Source: Coprothermobacterota bacterium (GTDB lineage Bacteria; Caldisericota; JANLFM01). Taken from it: a DNA stretch of 34,307 bases. Below the pieces are notes generated by a model. It was not told the origin of the DNA. It worked only from the letters and a program-made list of their open reading frames with translations, and ran no database searches. This document shows positions 7,895 to 18,275 of the stretch, one piece after another (within the stretch, counting starts at the first letter, position 1; the number at the start of each line of letters is the position of its first letter). A program made the translations under genes and the position numbers. Location of the stretch: positions 1 to 34,307 of the forward strand of contig JAPLHW010000060.1 of the NCBI GenBank assembly GCA_026389425.1, in the 5' to 3' direction.

Positions 7895-9518
7895 GGAGAA
7901 GGGGGCGCTCGCAGGCCGGACCGAGCTGACCTACACCGAGCTGATGCAGCTACTGGAGGCTGCTACGGCTCATCTGGAACGAAACAAAGAGATCGTCAAC
8001 GCACTGAACGTCTTCCCTGTCCCCGATGGGGATACCGGAACCAATATGTTGCTCACGTTACAGTCTACCTTGGACGAGCTGCGCCGTTCCCCGTTACACT
8101 CGATGCGGGAATTCGCCGAGGCAACCACACGGGGCTCCCTGTTGGGCGCCCGAGGGAACTCCGGAGTGATCCTCTCCCAGCTCTTCCGTGGATTCGGACG
8201 CTCTTTCGACTCTAAAGAGACAATTACCACGCACGATCTGGCGGAAGCTTTTGTCGAAGCCTCTCGCACGGCCTACAAGGCCGTGATGAAGCCGGTGGAA
8301 GGAACCATGTTGACGGTAGCCCGAGAGGCTGGCAAGACCGCGCTCTTGGTCCAGGACGAGACCCGTATTGACGAGTTCCTCGCAGCCGTACTGCATTCCG
8401 CCCGCCGAACTTTGGCCAACACCCCCAACCTGTTGCCGATCCTACGCGAGGCTGGGGTGGTCGATTCCGGCGGGAGTGGCCTGGTTTTCCTGCTGGAAGG
8501 TGCGCTGGCCTGCTTGCGCGGGGAGCGCCTGGAAACGCATGGCTTGACCGCACAAGCCTCCTTCGACAACGAGGAAGCCTTCGCCGAAGAGCTGAACTTC
8601 CGTTATGATATTCAATTTCTCCTTCGTGATTGCCATTTCAGTCATCGAGAGGTGGAGGAGCGTTTCATCCCCCTGGGCGATTCGCTATTGGTGATCGGGG
8701 ATCCGGCCCTCCTGCGGGTCCACGTCCACAGCAACCTACCAGCCCAGGTGTTAGACTTGGCTTCCCGGATCGGCACCCTCGATCAGGTCACCATGGAGGA
8801 TATGTTGCAGCAGCACCAAGAGTTCAAGGAGAGAGGGAAAACCCCGCCCCCCCGAGGCGTCGCCCTGGCCGTGGTGGCCGCCGGAGCCGGTTTCGAGGAG
8901 ATCTTCAGCAGCCTGGGAGTGGCCAAGTTGATTCCAGGCGGGCAATCGATGAACCCTTCCACCAAAAATATCCTCAACGCCATCGATGCCAGCGAATGCC
9001 AAGAGTGGGTGATCTTGCCCAATAACAGCAACGTCATCGGCGCAGCCCTCCAAGCGAAGAGCATCTCCGGAAAGAAGCTCTCCGTTCTTCCGACCCACAA
9101 TCTGCCCCAGGGCATATCGGCTTGCCTGGCCTACAGCGAGGACTGCACCCTGGAGGAGAATGTGCTGAAGATGGAGCGGGCTATTAAACGGGTACATTGC
9201 GGCGAGATCACGTACGCTGTACGCGATGGCTGCGTCAATGGAGTGACCTTCCAAGTTGGCGAGGTCATCGGCTTGGTGGACGACGAGCTGATGGAAGTAG
9301 GGGAAGACCCGGGTGCTGTCAGCTGCAGAGTGGTTCGAAAGCTGATCGAGCGAACTCATCCCGAAGTGGTGGTAACGCTCTACCGCGGGGAGGAGGCTGC
9401 CGAGGAAGAGGCTGAAGAGCTGCGGGACCAGCTGGCCGCGGAGTTCCCTCAGGCTGAGTTTGAGCAGCACTACGGCGGACAGCCCTTCTACTATTACATC
9501 ATCTCCCTCGAGGAGTGA
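7884..9518 (+). CDS. fakA: DAK2 domain fatty acid kinase-like protein (FakA/YloV)
   Basis: [44 protein letters not shown], and C-terminal FakA-type domain. Confidence 0.9.
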   Translation: MKNEEKGALAGRTELTYTELMQLLEAATAHLERNKEIVNALNVFPVPDGDTGTNMLLTLQSTLDELRRSPLHSMREFAEATTRGSLLGARGNSGVILSQLFRGFGRSFDSKETITTHDLAEAFVEASRTAYKAVMKPVEGTMLTVAREAGKTALLVQDETRIDEFLAAVLHSARRTLANTPNLLPILREAGVVDSGGSGLVFLLEGALACLRGERLETHGLTAQASFDNEEAFAEELNFRYDIQFLLRDCHFSHREVEERFIPLGDSLLVIGDPALLRVHVHSNLPAQVLDLASRIGTLDQVTMEDMLQQHQEFKERGKTPPPRGVALAVVAAGAGFEEIFSSLGVAKLIPGGQSMNPSTKNILNAIDASECQEWVILPNNSNVIGAALQAKSISGKKLSVLPTHNLPQGISACLAYSEDCTLEENVLKMERAIKRVHCGEITYAVRDGCVNGVTFQVGEVIGLVDDELMEVGEDPGAVSCRVVRKLIERTHPEVVVTLYRGEEAAEEEAEELRDQLAAEFPQAEFEQHYGGQPFYYYIISLEE

Positions 9519-11605
9519 GCACTCTCTCTTGGGCTGACCTGAACCAGCCGGTCCGCTTCATCAAAGGATTCGGCCCAGCTCGCGCCGAGACACTCGCCAA
9601 GGTCGGGGTGCAGACACTGCTGGATTTGCTCGGCTATTACCCGCGGGCTTATCAAGACCGCCGGGTTCTCGCCCCGATCCCACTCCTGCGCGACGGCCAG
9701 GTGGCGACCATCACTGGCGTGGTGCGATCCAGCGAGGAGTCGCGAGCACGCCCCGGCCTACGCTTGCTAAAGGTGGTCCTCGACGATGGTCGCGGTAGAG
9801 CCGAGCTCACGTGGTACAACCAGCCCTACCTGAAAAAAGAGTTTCCACCCGGGCGCGAGTTGATCGTCTCCGGTAAGGTGACGCGTCGCTATGGCGCGAT
9901 TCAGCTAAACACCCCAGACTGGGAACCGGTCGACGAAGACCGCGACCCTCTCCACAGCGGGCGCATCGTCCCGATCTACCCACTCACCGCAGGTCTCAGC
10001 CAACGAGGCTTCCGCGCCAAGATGAGAGATGTGGTGAACCACTACGCTGCTCAGATCCCCGAGTTTCTTCCCCCCTCCATCCTTCGGGAAGAGCGTCTTC
10101 TGCCATGGAACGAGGCATTGGCGGCCATTCACTTTCCAGAAGACGACGGGCGATTGGAACAGGCCCGGGAGCGGCTGTCCTTCGAGGAGCTGTTCCTTTT
10201 ACAGCTCGGGTTCGCCCTGCGATGGCAAGGACGCAAGGAAGAGAAGGGGATCGCTTTGCGGGCAGAGGGGCCTCTGCTGGAGCAGTTTACCGGCAGTCTG
10301 CCCTACCGGTTGACGGAAGGTCAAACCCAGGCCTTGGAAGAGCTGAAGCGTGAGCTACGCTCGCCCAAGCCGATGAATCGTTTGCTGCAAGGAGAGGTCG
10401 GCTCGGGCAAGACGGTGCTCGCCGTCTATGCCATCCTGGCGGCGGTGCAATCCGGTTACCAGGCTGCTTTGATGGCGCCTACCGAGATCCTCGCCAGCCA
10501 GAACTATATGGTATTGCGCTCTTTCCTGCACGGTATCCCCACCCAGATGGCTTTGCTCACCAGCTCCACCAAGAGCAAAGAACGAGCCACCTTGCTGGAA
10601 GGGTTGGCTGATGGTTCAGTGCAGATCGCTGTGGGGACTCACGCCTTGCTCGAGGAGGGAGTCCACTTCCGCCATTTAGGACTGGTGGTGATCGACGAGC
10701 AGCACCGCTTCGGTGTGATGCAGCGCAAGCTCCTGCGTGAGAAAGGGGCCAGCCCGGACGTGCTAGTGTTGACCGCCACCCCGATCCCGCGCAGCCTGGC
10801 CCTCACTCTTTATGGCGACCTCGACGTGAGCACCATCCAAGGCTTACCGGACAACCGACAGCCGATCACGACCTACCTAGTGGCCAAGGAGCGGATAGAA
10901 GAGGTGTACAAGTTCATCCGCCGCGAGGTCGGTGAGGGAGGACAAGCTTACATTGTTTGTCCCTTGGTGGAAGAGAAGGAGAGAGCCGAGGAGCTGGCAG
11001 CTCGTGCTGCGACCAGCTTGATGAAAGACCTCCAGTCCAGCATCTTCCCCGACCTCAGCCTGGGCCTGCTGCACGGACGAATGGGAGGGAATGAGAAGGA
11101 GGCGGTGATGGCCGACTTTAAGGAGAGGCGAATCCAAGTTTTGGTGAGCACTACGGTGGTGGAGGTAGGGGTGGATGTGCCGAACGCCAACCTGATGGTC
11201 ATCTGGGACGCCGACCGTTTCGGCTTGGCCCAACTACACCAGTTACGCGGACGGGTCGGGCGGGGAGAGCGCAAGTCATACTGCGTCCTGCTAGCCAACC
11301 CAAAAAGCGAGGAGGCACGGCGGCGTTTGGAGGTGATGGTCTCCACCCAGGACGGCTTTGTGATCTCGGCTGAAGACTTGAAGATTCGTGGGCCGGGGGA
11401 GTTCTTTGGCACCCAACAGTCCGGCAGCTTTGATCTAAAGCTGGTCAACCTTTTCGATCCGAGCACCTACAAGTTGCTTGACAGAGCTCGCGAGGCTGCT
11501 TTCCGCCTGGCCCAGAACCCACGCTCGCTAGAAGTTTACCCCCTGCTGAGGCAGCTTTTGACGAAACGTTTCCCGATGGGAAATGATCTGCCCCAGGTGG
11601 GCTGA
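9515..11605 (+). CDS. recG: ATP-dependent DNA helicase RecG
   Basis: LLQGEVGSGKTVLA, DEQHRFGVMQR, LTATPIPRSLALTLYGDLDVS, QLRGRVGRG. Confidence 0.96.
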   Translation: MSTLSWADLNQPVRFIKGFGPARAETLAKVGVQTLLDLLGYYPRAYQDRRVLAPIPLLRDGQVATITGVVRSSEESRARPGLRLLKVVLDDGRGRAELTWYNQPYLKKEFPPGRELIVSGKVTRRYGAIQLNTPDWEPVDEDRDPLHSGRIVPIYPLTAGLSQRGFRAKMRDVVNHYAAQIPEFLPPSILREERLLPWNEALAAIHFPEDDGRLEQARERLSFEELFLLQLGFALRWQGRKEEKGIALRAEGPLLEQFTGSLPYRLTEGQTQALEELKRELRSPKPMNRLLQGEVGSGKTVLAVYAILAAVQSGYQAALMAPTEILASQNYMVLRSFLHGIPTQMALLTSSTKSKERATLLEGLADGSVQIAVGTHALLEEGVHFRHLGLVVIDEQHRFGVMQRKLLREKGASPDVLVLTATPIPRSLALTLYGDLDVSTIQGLPDNRQPITTYLVAKERIEEVYKFIRREVGEGGQAYIVCPLVEEKERAEELAARAATSLMKDLQSSIFPDLSLGLLHGRMGGNEKEAVMADFKERRIQVLVSTTVVEVGVDVPNANLMVIWDADRFGLAQLHQLRGRVGRGERKSYCVLLANPKSEEARRRLEVMVSTQDGFVISAEDLKIRGPGEFFGTQQSGSFDLKLVNLFDPSTYKLLDRAREAAFRLAQNPRSLEVYPLLRQLLTKRFPMGNDLPQVG

Positions 11606-12147
11606 TGCGTATTTATTCGGGTTCCGAAAAAGGCCGGCATCTTCATGCTAGGCGCAGCCCGGGCTTACGACCGACTTCGGATAAAGTCAAGGAAGCGCTC
11701 TTCAATATCCTAGCCGGCCGGGTAGCAGGTGCTTCCTTTCTCGACCTTTTCGCTGGCACCGGTAACATCGGTTTAGAGGCGCTCAGCCGGGGTGCCGCCC
11801 TTTGCGTCTTCGTCGAACGGTCGCGAGCCAGCTTAGCCCTTCTGCGCCGAAATTTGCAGTCCACCGGGCTGGTGGGGATGGTGCTGGCCATGGAAGTGAA
11901 GACCGCTCTGGTGCGGCTGGAGGAGAAAGGCCTGCGCTTTCGACTGGTCTTTCTCGACCCCCCCTATGAGCGCGGACTGATCGCGCCCACTTTGATGGCT
12001 CTCTATCGTTCTTCCTTATTAGAAGCCGGTGCTATAATTGTCGCAGAACATTCCTTGCGAGAGGAGGCTGTCGTGGAAGGCTTGTCCAAGGTTCGTACTT
12101 ACCGCTACGGAGATACCGCCCTTACCCTTTGGCAGCCAGTCCAATGA
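11605..12147 (+). CDS. rsmD: 16S rRNA (guanine966-N2)-methyltransferase RsmD
   Basis: MRIYSGSEKGRHL...LRPTSDKVKEALFNIL, LDLFAGTGNIGLEALSRGA, FLDPPYERG. Confidence 0.94.
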   Translation: MRIYSGSEKGRHLHARRSPGLRPTSDKVKEALFNILAGRVAGASFLDLFAGTGNIGLEALSRGAALCVFVERSRASLALLRRNLQSTGLVGMVLAMEVKTALVRLEEKGLRFRLVFLDPPYERGLIAPTLMALYRSSLLEAGAIIVAEHSLREEAVVEGLSKVRTYRYGDTALTLWQPVQ

Positions 12148-12638
12148 GAAAGAATCGGGCTGTCGTTCCCGGTAGCTTTGATCCGGTCACGTACGGCCAC
12201 CTGGACATCATCGAGCGTGCCCAAGCCATCTTCGACGAGGTTGTCGTGGCGGTCATCGAGAACCGCAACAAGAACCAACTGTTCGATCTGGTGGAGCGGG
12301 CTGAGATGCTTCGCGATGCAGTTGGGCGATGGCCCACGGTGAGTGTTGACACATTCTCCGGATTGCTCGTAGAGTATATGAAGAAAGAAAGGGCGCAGAT
12401 CATCGTGCGCGGGCTGCGGGTGATGTCCGACTTCGAATACGAATTGCAATTGGCGCTGATCAACCGCGAGCTCGACCCGGACGTGGAGACATTTTTTCTT
12501 GCCGCATCGGGGCGGTATTCGTTTCTTAGTTCGAGAGTGGTCAAAGAGATCGCCTCCTATGGTGGGCAGGTGACGGAGTTCGTCCCGCCGAAAGTGGAGG
12601 CCAGGCTGAAAGAAAAATACCTGCTGGAAAGGGGTTAG
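12144..12638 (+). CDS. coaD: Pantetheine-phosphate adenylyltransferase
   Basis: VVPGSFDPVTYGHLDIIERA, ENRNKNQLF, SFLSSRVVKEIASYGG. Confidence 0.96.
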   Translation: MRKNRAVVPGSFDPVTYGHLDIIERAQAIFDEVVVAVIENRNKNQLFDLVERAEMLRDAVGRWPTVSVDTFSGLLVEYMKKERAQIIVRGLRVMSDFEYELQLALINRELDPDVETFFLAASGRYSFLSSRVVKEIASYGGQVTEFVPPKVEARLKEKYLLERG

Positions 12639-12640
12639 GA

Positions 12641-13129
12641 ATGGGCGTCTTAGAACTTCTGGATGACATCGAGAACCTCATCGATCAGGGTAAAAAAATC
12701 CCGTTCACTCATAATATCACCATCAAAATGGATCGTATGTTGGAGCTTCTCGACCAGATCCGTGAGAGCTTCCCGGAGGAGCTCTCTCAAGCCAAGTGGA
12801 TTCTCCAGGAGCGCAAGAAGATGCTGGAGGAAGGGCAGCAGGAGGCTGACCGGCTGGTCCAGCAAGCCCGTGTCCAGGCACAGGCCATGGTCTCCGAATC
12901 GGATATATTGCAGCAAGCTGAGATGAAGAGCAAAGAGATCTTGGAGCGTCGGGGAGAGGAAGCTCGCGCCTTGAAGCGCGATGCCGAGGCTTACGCCGAG
13001 GCGATGCTGGCCAAGCTGGAGGGAGTCTTAGACAAGGCCTTGTCCACTGTGAAGGCCGGAAAGAGCCAGCTGCGGTCCTCATTGCAGAGTACAGGCGTAA
13101 ATGTATCGGGAAAACCGACCAACGCCTGA
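12641..13129 (+). CDS. Coiled-coil protein of the small DivIVA-like/F0-b-like family found after coaD
   Basis: Alpha-helical Glu/Gln/Lys-rich sequence (LDQIRESFPEELSQAKWILQERKKMLEEGQQEADRLVQQARVQAQ); position after coaD. Confidence 0.7.
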   Translation: MGVLELLDDIENLIDQGKKIPFTHNITIKMDRMLELLDQIRESFPEELSQAKWILQERKKMLEEGQQEADRLVQQARVQAQAMVSESDILQQAEMKSKEILERRGEEARALKRDAEAYAEAMLAKLEGVLDKALSTVKAGKSQLRSSLQSTGVNVSGKPTNA

Positions 13130-13139
13130 CCGGCGAAGA

Positions 13140-13312
13140 ACACAAAACCCCACCGTGCCGTGTGAAGAAGTGGTTTTGAACCTGTTTTTGCAGGTGGGCT
13201 TCTTAACTGAGATGAGGGAGGGACAACTCCCGTCAGCCTCAGATCAGATCCCCGGGGTTTAAGTGTTGGCTCAAACCGTTGTGCCTCTTCATCACTAACA
13301 CAGCAGGGTAGG
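13140..13312 (-). ncRNA. ssrS: 6S RNA (SsrS-like) candidate
   Basis: Minus strand: terminal stem CCUACCCUGCUGUGU/ACACGGCACGGUGGGG (14 pairs, one C-C mismatch), large central bubble with conserved GAGCC on the 5' side and a small CCUGcaaaaaCAGG hairpin on the 3' side, long apical stem, U-rich tail; lies directly downstream of hisS. Confidence 0.8.
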
Positions 13313-13315
13313 TTT

Positions 13316-13344
13316 ATCCTAACCTCTGGTGCGCAAATGCGCAA
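13316..13344 (-). promoter_or_regulatory. Putative 6S RNA promoter (TTGCGC-N17-TAGGAT)
   Basis: -35 at 13344-13339, -10 at 13321-13316 on the minus strand; -10 includes the hisS TAG stop codon. Confidence 0.6.
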
Positions 13345-14575
13345 GCAAAGAGCTTAGCGCCACTTCTGTTTGTTGGCCTAAAGCCATCTCTCGTACCATC
13401 GCCACCCCCCGGCGCAACTCATTCTCGCCAATGATCACGGTATACCGGGCACTTTTTCGGTTGGCTATCTTCAACTGACTAGAAAGGCTGCGGGCGTCAT
13501 AGGATTGGTCGACTGCCAATCCGGCTTGGCGCAGTTCCTGGGAAAGCAGCAAGGCTCGTTCCTGGGCTTCCGGCCCGAGGTGAACCAGGTATACGTCAAG
13601 GGGTGTTAAATTCGCCGCTCCCCGTTCAACGAGGATCAGCAGCGCTCGCTCCAAACCGCCGGCGAAGCCCACCCCAGGGGTCGGTGACCCACCGAGGGTG
13701 GCCACCAAGTCGTCGTAGCGGCCACCACCGCAAAGGGCGTTCTGAGCACCCAGGTCAGGTGAAGTGACTTCAAAGACAGTGCGGGTGTAGTAGTCCAACC
13801 CGCGCACCAGCCGCGGCTCCAGTTGGAAGGGGAGAGCGACAAGGCTTAGGAGGCGCTGGACTTCCTGAAAGTGGGACCGGCAGTCCGGACAGAGATGGTC
13901 AGCGGAATGTGGCGCCTGATCCAGAAAAGGCTGGCAGGAGGGATTCTTGCAATCCAACAAACGCAACGGGTTTCCGGCATGGCGCCGCTGGCAGTCTGGG
14001 CAGAGTTTGTCAAGGTGCGGGGTCATCGATTCTCTCAAGAGAGCCAGGTAAACAGGCCGGCAGCTGCGACAGCCGATGGAGTTGAGCAGGACGGTGAAAC
14101 GCTGAATACCGAGGGTGCGATAGACAGCGATGGCCACGGTGATCACTTCCACGTCGACCAGCGCGCACCCGGCTCCCAGGACCTCGAAACCGAATTGGTG
14201 GTGTTGGCGGAAACGGCCGGCTTGGGGCCGTTCGTAGCGAAACATCGGTCCCAGGTAGAGGAGCTTCTGCGGAAGCCCGCGATTGGCCAGGTTGTGCTGC
14301 AGGTAGGCGCGGGCTACAGCTGCGGTTCCCTCCGGACGTAGAGTCAGGCTACGACCGCCTCGGTCAGCGAAGGTGTACATTTCCTTACAGACGATGTCCG
14401 TCTCACTGCCCACGCCGCGCTGGAACAACTCGGAATGCTCGAAGAGGGGGGTACGGATCTCCTCATAGACGAAGGAACGGGCCACCCGGCGAATGATCCC
14501 CTCCAGCTCCACCCAGAGAGCCGAGTCGGGAGGGAGGATGTCCTGGGTGCCGCGAGGGGCGTTCAGTGCCTCCAT
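13319..14575 (-). CDS. hisS: Histidyl-tRNA synthetase
   Basis: MEALNAPRGTQDILPPDSALW, LRPEGTAAVARAYLQHNL, FRYERPQAGRFRQHHQFGFEVLG, LVRGLDYYTRTVFE. Start trimmed to ATG 14575 (TGATG overlap with asnS stop). Confidence 0.95.
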   Translation of the reverse strand: MEALNAPRGTQDILPPDSALWVELEGIIRRVARSFVYEEIRTPLFEHSELFQRGVGSETDIVCKEMYTFADRGGRSLTLRPEGTAAVARAYLQHNLANRGLPQKLLYLGPMFRYERPQAGRFRQHHQFGFEVLGAGCALVDVEVITVAIAVYRTLGIQRFTVLLNSIGCRSCRPVYLALLRESMTPHLDKLCPDCQRRHAGNPLRLLDCKNPSCQPFLDQAPHSADHLCPDCRSHFQEVQRLLSLVALPFQLEPRLVRGLDYYTRTVFEVTSPDLGAQNALCGGGRYDDLVATLGGSPTPGVGFAGGLERALLILVERGAANLTPLDVYLVHLGPEAQERALLLSQELRQAGLAVDQSYDARSLSSQLKIANRKSARYTVIIGENELRRGVAMVREMALGQQTEVALSSLLAHLRTRG

Positions 14576-15870
14576 CAGGGGTACATCTTTTCCAGCATCC
14601 GGGGGAAGGGGATGCTCTCGCGGATATGCTCCAAGCCACAGATCCAGGTCACCGTCCGTTCCACACCGATGCCGAAGCCGGCGTGAGGGACAGAACCGAA
14701 ACGGCGCAAGTCGAGGTACCAACGGTAGGGCTCCATCGGTAGGTTGTGTTGGCGGATGCGCTCCTCAAGCAGCTCCAGCGAGTCGATTCGCTCGGATCCG
14801 CCGATGATCTCACCATACCCCTCGGGGGCCAGCAAATCAGCGGAGAGGGTCACCTCCGGGCGATGGGGATCCGGCTTCATATAGAACGCCTTACAAGCCA
14901 CTGGGAAGTGGGTGAGGAAGACCGGTTTCTCGTACCGGCACGAGAGGAAAGCCTCTTGAGGCGCCCCTAAGTCTTCGCCCCACGGCAGCTCCAACCCTCC
15001 CTCGGCCAGCAGCTGGAGGGCATCATCGTAAGTGATGCGGGGGAAGGGAGCCGTCACTTTGCGTAAGGCATCGGAGTTCCGCTCCAGTACCTCCAGCTCA
15101 CGGGATCGGTGGGTCAGCACCTGCTCCACGATGGAACAGATCAACCCCTCCTGCAGCCGGACGTTGTTCTCATAAGTGAAGAAAGCTGCTTCCGGCTCCA
15201 TCATCCACAACTCGGTGAGGTGGCGGCGGGTGTTGGACTTCTCCGCACGGAAAGCCGGGCCGAAGCAATAAACACGTTCCAGAGCCATACAGGTGGCCTC
15301 ATTGTACAGTTGGCCGGACTGGGAGAGGTAGGCTGTCTCGTTAAAGTACTCCACTGGGAAGAGAGTAGTGGTTCCCTCTACCGCGGCCGGAGTGAGGATT
15401 GGCGCGTCCACTAGGGTGAAGCCTTGACTGTCCATGTAGTCTCGCATAGCCTTGACGATGGTAGCACGGACGCGCAGGATCGCCGTCTGGCGCAGAGAGC
15501 GCAGCCAAAGGTGGCGGTGCTCCATGAGGAAGGCGGTGCCGTGCTCCTTTAGGGTGATCGGATAATCCTGGGAAGGACCGACCAACTCCAGGTCACTGAC
15601 CTCCAGCTCCACGCCGCCTGGAGAGCGAGCATCCTCGCGAACGCGACCGCGCAGGCGGATAGAAGCCTCATGGGTGAGCCGCTTGGCCAAGGCAAAAGAC
15701 TCCGGGGAGAGGGATTGTCGACTGGCTACAGCCTGCACCAGGCCGGTGCCGTCGCGCAAGAGGATGAATTGAACGGAACCGGAGGAGCGGGTGTTGTACA
15801 CCCAGCCCTCCAACTGTACCTCTTGGTGGAGATATTCCTTCAGGTTCTCGACTACGGGACGCTTGATGAT
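14575..15870 (-). CDS. asnS: Asparaginyl-tRNA synthetase (start apparently ATC at 15870 or 15867)
   Basis: EGWVYNTRSSGSVQFILLRDGTG, SQSGQLYNEATCMALERVYCFGPAFRAEKSNTRRHLTELWMMEPE, GFGIGVERTVTWICGLEHIRESIPFPR. N-terminal extension IIKRPVVENLKEYLHQEVQ is homologous in layout to AsnRS N-termini; SD AAGGAGG 5 nt upstream of the first ATC. Confidence 0.9.
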   Translation of the reverse strand: MIKRPVVENLKEYLHQEVQLEGWVYNTRSSGSVQFILLRDGTGLVQAVASRQSLSPESFALAKRLTHEASIRLRGRVREDARSPGGVELEVSDLELVGPSQDYPITLKEHGTAFLMEHRHLWLRSLRQTAILRVRATIVKAMRDYMDSQGFTLVDAPILTPAAVEGTTTLFPVEYFNETAYLSQSGQLYNEATCMALERVYCFGPAFRAEKSNTRRHLTELWMMEPEAAFFTYENNVRLQEGLICSIVEQVLTHRSRELEVLERNSDALRKVTAPFPRITYDDALQLLAEGGLELPWGEDLGAPQEAFLSCRYEKPVFLTHFPVACKAFYMKPDPHRPEVTLSADLLAPEGYGEIIGGSERIDSLELLEERIRQHNLPMEPYRWYLDLRRFGSVPHAGFGIGVERTVTWICGLEHIRESIPFPRMLEKMYP

Positions 15871-15886
15871 GGATTCCTCCTTTGCT

Positions 15887-18191
15887 TCATTGGGGACCTC
15901 CAGTGGAGGGGATAGGTGTGGGTGTCAGCAGGGACTGAATATCCTCGGGCGGCGTTGAACTGGGTGAAGGAGAGGGACTGGGCTCCGAAGGAGCAACGCT
16001 TGGGGGGGTAGGGGATAATACCGGCGGCGCCAGTGAGGGAGGGGACGGAGTTGCCGAGGAAGACGGTGTAGGCAGGGGGATTGGAGTGGATGAGGGTGAG
16101 GGGATCACTTCCACAGAGGGACTGGGCGTGGGCGAGGCCTCCTTATGCACGTTACAGGTACGGTCCGGTTCGCTGCCGGTCACGAAGGTCTCCCAAACCA
16201 GCTGGTCTTCCGGGCACCAGGGGTTGGCCAAGCGGCCGGACGCTTTGCAGATATGCCGCGTAACTAGATCGCTTTCCTCGTAACCGAGAAAATCCGGCTT
16301 GGGCAGGATGGTGATGGCTTTTTCCACGAAGAGGCGCCAGATCGAGGCAGGCATGTACATACCGATATTCTTGCTCGAGAAGAAGGGAACCGACGCATCG
16401 TCTGCGCCTGTCCACACCGCGCAAGACAGGGCAGGTGTGTAACCGCAGAACCAAGCATCGCGCAGCATATCAGTGGTGCCGGTCTTTCCCGCAGAAGGCA
16501 ATCCCTCGATGAAGGCTTGGGTAGGCCGGATCACCGACTGGAAGTAATCGGTCAGTTGATAGGCGGTTTGGAAGGAGAGGACCCGTTGCTCCGACGGTTG
16601 ATAGGACTTACGAAGGCTGCCGTCCCAGTTGAGGACGCGCAGGATGGGTCGCAATTGTGCTTTGACCCCTCCCTTGGCCAGCACCCCGTAGGCTTGAGCC
16701 ATCTCCAGAGGGATTACCTCACAGCTGCCGATGGCCAAGGAGGGGACCGCTTGGAGATCAGTGGTGATGCCCATAGCATGAGCCATGGCGATGACGTTAT
16801 CCAGGCCGGCTCGGAGCGCTACTTTGACGGCGGCAATGTTGGAAGACTGGACCAGGGCTTGGCGCACGGTGAGGGGTCCGTAGTAGCGTTTCTCGCTGGA
16901 GTTGGGGTTGTCACGGTATTCGGAGGGTTCCCAACTCTCGCTCCCTGTTTGCACCTTGATTGGCTCGGAGACCAAGGTCTCATAAGGTTTGAGCACACCC
17001 GACTCCAAGGCAGTGGCGTAATCGAAGATCTTAAAAGAAGACCCGGGTTGCCGCTGGGCTTGGGAGGCACGGTTGTAATTGGAGGAGGCATAATCAGTCC
17101 CCCCCACCATGGCCAACAGGTCGCCGTTGGTTGGGTCGATGGCCGCCAGAGCCAATTGCGGCTGAGGCACTCCCAAAGCATCGACTAAGTCGGTGGGCCA
17201 CTCCTTCTGCTCTTGCCAGTAGCGCACTCCCTCGGTTGCCGCTTTTTCGGCGAAAGCCTGCAAGCGTAAGTCCAATGAACTGGTGACGCGCATGCCACCC
17301 TGGTAGAGGATGGTTGGACCGTACTCATCCAAGAGCAAGCCTTTCACGTAGTCCACGAAATAGGGTGCCTTCCAAGCTTGGACGCTGAGGTCGTGGAAGC
17401 GCAGGGGCTCAGCCATGGCCTCCTCCATCAGCTGCTGGTCGATCGTCCCTTGGCGTTGCATTCGTGCCAGCACCTCTCCCTGTCGCGCTTTCGCCCCTTC
17501 CGGGTCGCGGTAGGGAGAGATCTTCGAGGGCGCCACAATCAATCCTGCCAAGAGGGCCGCCTGGGCTAGGTCCAATTGTTCCACGCCGACCCCGAAATAG
17601 GTGCGGGCGGCAGCCTCTACACCGTAAGCGCCTTCCCCGAAGAAGATTTGGTTGAGGTACATCTCGAGGATCTTCTCTTTGCTGAAGGAGGCCTCTAGGC
17701 GGAGAGAGAGGATGGCCTCGGAGATCTTCCGCTGCAAAGTTTGCCGCGGGTCGAGGTGATAGAGGGCACGGGCCAACTGTTGGGTAATGGTCGATCCTCC
17801 CTCCTCGATCTGGCCGGAACGCAGGTTGGCCAGAACAGCGCGCATGGTCCCCTCCAAGTCTACCCCGCGATGCACCCAGAAGTTTTTATCTTCGGTGGCG
17901 GTAACGGCCTGCAGCAGCACAGCGGGGATACGGTTGAGGGGGATGTAGTAGCGGAACTCGTCCTGCCAAAGCTGGGCCAGTAAGACCCCGTTGCGATCGT
18001 AGATCTCAGTGGTCAGCGCAGGAGTTTGGTCCAACTGCATCCCCAACACCTCGGCCGGGTTGATACCGATGCGGTTGAGATAGACAAGGCCGATCACCCC
18101 CACTCCAACCACCAAAACCAAGAGGATGGAGAGAAACCAAGTGAAGAATCGCAATAGCATTCGTGCCAAGGTGGGGCGCTGCCTGCTCATA
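15887..18191 (-). CDS. Class A penicillin-binding protein (PBP1A-type) with Pro/Ser/Thr-rich C-terminal tail
   Basis: Transglycosylase ATEDKNFWVHRGVD...GGSTITQQLAR; transpeptidase QPGSSFK, SSN, KTGTT. ATG 18191. Confidence 0.93.
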
Positions 18192-18275
18192 CTCGTATTG
18201 TAGCGATCGTGGCTTTGCACTGCCAGAGAAGGAACGAAAAAGGACGGTTGATGACTGCCCTATCGATAAAGTATC

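Noticed and set aside
12020-12045. TTCCTT...TATAAT promoter-like sequence inside rsmD
   Set aside because: Spacing of 15 and location within coding sequence upstream of coaD make it weak; tight rsmD-coaD overlap suggests co-transcription.
16517-17188. 223-aa plus-strand ORF antisense to pbp1A
   Set aside because: Shadow ORF with no family resemblance; overlaps the transpeptidase coding region.
18221-18275. Terminator for tRNA-Ala
   Set aside because: A TTTTT run is present (AACCGTCCTTTTT on the minus strand) but I could not build a convincing stem before it.
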